Positions 61,395 to 64,000 of a DNA stretch of 64,000 bases are shown one piece after another. Each line of letters starts with the position of its first letter. Within the stretch, counting starts at the first letter, position 1. Origin of the DNA: Thalassotalea euphylliae (GTDB lineage: Bacteria > Pseudomonadota > Gammaproteobacteria > Enterobacterales > Alteromonadaceae); the NCBI RefSeq assembly GCF_003390335.1, contig NZ_QUOU01000001.1, forward strand, positions 496,001-560,000. Direction: 5' to 3'. The notes under the pieces were generated by a model. It worked only from the letters and a program-made list of their open reading frames with translations. It had not been told where the DNA came from and did not search any database. Position numbers and translations under genes: made by a program.

Positions 61395-62240
61395 TTAGAA
61401 TCGGTCACCAATAGTGTCCGCTTCTTGGTCGAGCAAATCTACCACCATCGCTTGGCAATCTTGTTTTGTGAGCAAGCCACCGTGACTAATCCACTCTAAA
61501 TCAATAGCTTGAGTGCCGGGTAAATGACTGAAGGTATATGGGTAAACGATTAAGTCTTGTTTTGAGGCGATCGTGATAACTTTAGTACTGGGAATCAGCT
61601 CCTCAAAGCTCGGTAAATTCGTAATGAAATTCCCTTTGCTATAGAACATTTTTCTCGTCCACGTAAGAGCAAAACGGGTCACACTGGCCGTGCCTAGATG
61701 TGGGCTACCTAAGGTGATCACTAGCCCAATGTGAGGTGCAAGTTCAGGGTGGCGTTGCAGCACTAAACGGGTGATCAAGCCGCCCATGGAATGGGCGACG
61801 ACAACTATTTTGCGCTCGGGATCGATACGAATGATCTCTTGAATGGCTTGTGCATAACGTTCGACATACACTTGTGGCGCAATATAAGGCTTGCCCATGT
61901 CTATGCCCCAAGAATCAAAGCCTTGTGCCGACAGCGTTTTGCGCAAGCCATAAAAACAGCTGCCATTCATATAAAAACCATGCACACACAAAATATAAGG
62001 GCGGTGGTTTTTGCTGATTTTAATCGGGTCTTTTTTGTCGTGTTTAGTTAATGCCCACCACACGAGTTTGGCGGAGCTGGTCATTGCTTCGAGATGAATA
62101 CGCCAAAAACCTTGCAGTGTTAATTTCGGGTAACTGATGCCTAATCGCTGATGTGCGTAGACGGAGCGAAAACACAAGGCCAGAATAATAACGCAGGCTA
62201 GCAGGTAAATACTGAGTAAATAAAATAACAGACTGCTCAT
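61395..62240 (-). CDS. Membrane-anchored alpha/beta hydrolase (lipase-like)
   Basis: 281 aa. An N-terminal helix (LLFYLLSIYLLACVIILALC) anchors it; YILCVHGFYMNGSCF is the oxyanion region, VVVAHSMGGLITRLVL holds the nucleophile Ser, TLGSPHLGTASV follows, and Asp in ASKQDLIVYP plus His in WISHGGLL can complete the triad. Close to triacylglycerol lipase/PGAP1-like proteins. Substrate likely an ester of hydrophobic acid; this fits the adjacent FadL-like gene. Confidence 0.88.
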   Translation of the reverse strand: MSSLLFYLLSIYLLACVIILALCFRSVYAHQRLGISYPKLTLQGFWRIHLEAMTSSAKLVWWALTKHDKKDPIKISKNHRPYILCVHGFYMNGSCFYGLRKTLSAQGFDSWGIDMGKPYIAPQVYVERYAQAIQEIIRIDPERKIVVVAHSMGGLITRLVLQRHPELAPHIGLVITLGSPHLGTASVTRFALTWTRKMFYSKGNFITNLPSFEELIPSTKVITIASKQDLIVYPYTFSHLPGTQAIDLEWISHGGLLTKQDCQAMVVDLLDQEADTIGDRF

Positions 62241-62408
62241 CAGTGGCTGACTTCCTTCTTAGTTAAGGTAAAATTTAATCAATGTTGGTACGTGATTACT
62301 GTGCTGAACCAATATTGTCACGCTAGTGATTTGATTATACTCGTAAACTAGAAAGTCAGCCGCACCAAGCGCGTAATTAGTCGGTTTCGCGGGTAACTTG
62401 CTTAATAA

Positions 62409-63017
62409 TCACGATAAGCGCTCGGCTATTTCCGCTACCGTTTCTTTACCAAAGAACAATTCGTCTTCGATGTAAAAACTCGGCGCGCCAAAGCTGCCTT
62501 TATCCACTGAATATTGCGTGTTTGCTGCCAGCTTTTGTTTGATTTCATCACTTTGGCACAGCGTCATAATCTCATCAGCGGGCAAGTCGGCGGCAGATAA
62601 CACTTCTACCAATACTTGCGCATCGTCCATCTTTAAGCCTTGTCGCCACATACCATCGAACATGGTATTAACGTACTTTTGAAACACTTCCTCGCCAAGG
62701 CTTTGGGCTGCGATTGCACCGCGCATTATCATCAAGGTATTAACTGGAAAATGCGGGTTGAGTTTAAACTTATCGGCTAGCTGGTAACGTGTTAAGAATC
62801 GGCGTAACTCCGCCTGCATATAGGCAAACTTGTTCTTTATTTTTTGATTCGCCAGAAACGGCGAGGTATTGCCAGTCGCTTTGAAAATACCACCAAGTAG
62901 TACCGGTGTATAATCAAACGTAACGGCTTTTTTCTGTGCTAATTCTTGCACTAGCAGGTGGGCTAAGTAGGCGTTAGGGCTACCAAAATCAAAGTGAAAT
63001 TCGACGTTCGTGGTCAT
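62409..63017 (-). CDS. 2-hydroxychromene-2-carboxylate isomerase-like (DsbA-fold) protein
   Basis: 202 aa from ATG 63017 (AAGGAG six bases upstream; the frame from 63038 adds seven residues). HFDFGSPNAYLAHLLVQELA, the Ser of FGSPN replacing Cys, FPVNTLMIMRGAIAAQ and GSFGAPSFYIEDELFFG are typical of the HCCA isomerase/GST-kappa family. The true substrate may be a glutathione adduct rather than hydroxychromene carboxylate. Its start lies 14 bases after the SDR stop, so they are one operon. Confidence 0.88.
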   Translation of the reverse strand: MTTNVEFHFDFGSPNAYLAHLLVQELAQKKAVTFDYTPVLLGGIFKATGNTSPFLANQKIKNKFAYMQAELRRFLTRYQLADKFKLNPHFPVNTLMIMRGAIAAQSLGEEVFQKYVNTMFDGMWRQGLKMDDAQVLVEVLSAADLPADEIMTLCQSDEIKQKLAANTQYSVDKGSFGAPSFYIEDELFFGKETVAEIAERLS

Positions 63018-63031
63018 TAGTTGCTCCTTGC

Positions 63032-63775
63032 TTACCATTTTTCTGCATATGGACGGATATCAAGCTCGAAGGTCCATGCATCGCGAGATTGCTGATGCAG
63101 CTGCCAGTATGCTTGTGCGACTGATTCGGGCTTCATTAAACCGTCTTCTGGCAGTGAACTCTCGTCAATACCGCGCTCTTTCATCAACTGATGTACCCAT
63201 TCGGTATCTACACCAGCATCAATGACCAAGTGAGCAACGTGAATATTTTGAGGGCCCAATTCACGCGCCATGGCTTGTGCGAGTGAGCGCAGACCTGCCT
63301 TGGCACTTGAAAATGCACCAAATCCGGCATTGCCTTTAACACTGGCAGTTGCGCCCGTGAAAAAGATGGAGCCACGTTTTCTTGGCACCATATATTTTGC
63401 TGCCTCGCGCCCATTTAAAAATCCCGCAAAACAGGCCATTTCCCAAACTTTATGGAATACCCGTGACGTGGTTTCTAGAATTGGGAACTGAACATTGGCA
63501 CCCACGTTAAAGATCATCACGTCGATTTCGCCCACGGTATTTTCAATCTCAGCAAATACTTGTTCCACATTAGCTTCGTCGCGAGCATCTAAAGCGAAGG
63601 CTTTTGCTTTGCCCCCGAGTTTGCTTATTTCATCGACGAGTGGCGCAAGTTTTTCTGCTTTTCTGCGCCCTAAACAAACGAGATAACCTTCTTGGGCGAA
63701 GCGTTTAGCAATCGCGCTACCAATATAGTCGCCAGCCCCGACAATCAGCGCGACTTTTTCTGCTGTTGATGACAT
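63032..63775 (-). CDS. SDR-family protein lacking the catalytic Tyr
   Basis: 247 aa. The cofactor loop is VGAGDYIGSA and the fold is SDR (IDVMIFNVGANVQFPI, ARELGPQNIHVAHLVI), but the usual YxxxK reads F155-S-S-A-K159, and the Ser position is in GATAS (142-145) rather than a normal SS. I recall a subgroup with the same FxxxK and AHLVID features, so this is a divergent family, not a sequencing error. It is first in an operon with the HCCA-isomerase-like gene. Confidence 0.88.
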   Translation of the reverse strand: MSSTAEKVALIVGAGDYIGSAIAKRFAQEGYLVCLGRRKAEKLAPLVDEISKLGGKAKAFALDARDEANVEQVFAEIENTVGEIDVMIFNVGANVQFPILETTSRVFHKVWEMACFAGFLNGREAAKYMVPRKRGSIFFTGATASVKGNAGFGAFSSAKAGLRSLAQAMARELGPQNIHVAHLVIDAGVDTEWVHQLMKERGIDESSLPEDGLMKPESVAQAYWQLHQQSRDAWTFELDIRPYAEKW

Positions 63776-64000
63776 TAAATATTACTCCTGTTGCTATTTT
63801 TTCTTGTTGTTACTTTTTTGTCGTTCCTTGTTGTGCCAAACGGTACTCAGAAAAGTTTTTTTAACGCGAGTTTTAGCTCTTAAAACTGAGCAAGTCATTG
63901 GCACAGTTTAAGTATTACTTGTTTATATAAGAAATAGCTATTCCATTTTTTGATAGGGGTTAATAAATATCGCTTGCGTTTTTTTTGTGCACAGGTTTAT

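Overview
The window looks like ordinary chromosome from a marine gammaproteobacterium, most likely an Alteromonadales/Colwelliaceae-type organism. This is inferred from the moderate-to-low GC, the family mix (TIGR04219 barrel protein, DUF2333, OlsF-like fusion, GMC/coniferyl-aldehyde-dehydrogenase cluster, many LysR regulators) and a structured intergenic repeat at 50092-50375. I see no rRNA, tRNA, prophage, CRISPR array or transposase. The first gene is cut by the left edge.

Layout. 1-2.9 kb: end of a BtuB-like receptor, then an orphan single-domain GspF/PilC-like protein with a type IV pilin. 3-6.6 kb: a CIO-type cytochrome bd oxidase (cydAB) with a GbsR/MarR-type regulator. Its promoter region carries an FNR-type box that is also ideally placed for a divergent class II promoter driving a candidate ~74-nt small RNA. 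6.6-13 kb: an NTF2-like protein, a beta-propeller, and an operon of a membrane GGDEF/EAL protein, a porin-like protein and a small PstS-like protein. 13-24 kb: DinB-like, NRDE/TANGO2, OlsF-type acyltransferase, an ArsC-ArsR fusion, glyoxalase-like, rhodanese and GlxA genes, followed by two broken genes (an S41 peptidase and a LysR regulator) and a LysE-type exporter. 24-38.7 kb: a long RluA-type pseudouridine synthase and several regulator/enzyme pairs, including a TetR/old-yellow-enzyme pair with matching operators; also a Tat-exported PhoD and dusA.

38.8-42.9 kb holds two operons, each behind a near-consensus sigma-54 promoter. Each starts with a small exported protein (the two look like distant paralogues) and also encodes a tiny membrane protein; the second also carries pspA, pspC and another membrane protein. 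This is the best candidate here for an under-described system: an extended phage-shock (envelope stress) regulon. 43-46 kb: a PCuAC copper chaperone, DUF2333 and an outer-membrane barrel.

47.4-61.2 kb resembles a catabolic cluster for a hydrophobic alcohol: GMC oxidase, coniferyl-aldehyde-type dehydrogenase, acyl-CoA ligase, BASS transporter, two tautomerase-fold proteins, an NADH:flavin oxidoreductase, LysR and a FadL-type channel. It ends with a lipase-like hydrolase, a 2-hydroxychromene-2-carboxylate isomerase-like protein and an SDR that lacks the catalytic Tyr. Short tandem duplications lying on gene starts or stops recur across the window (8503, 12312, 16941, 22136).
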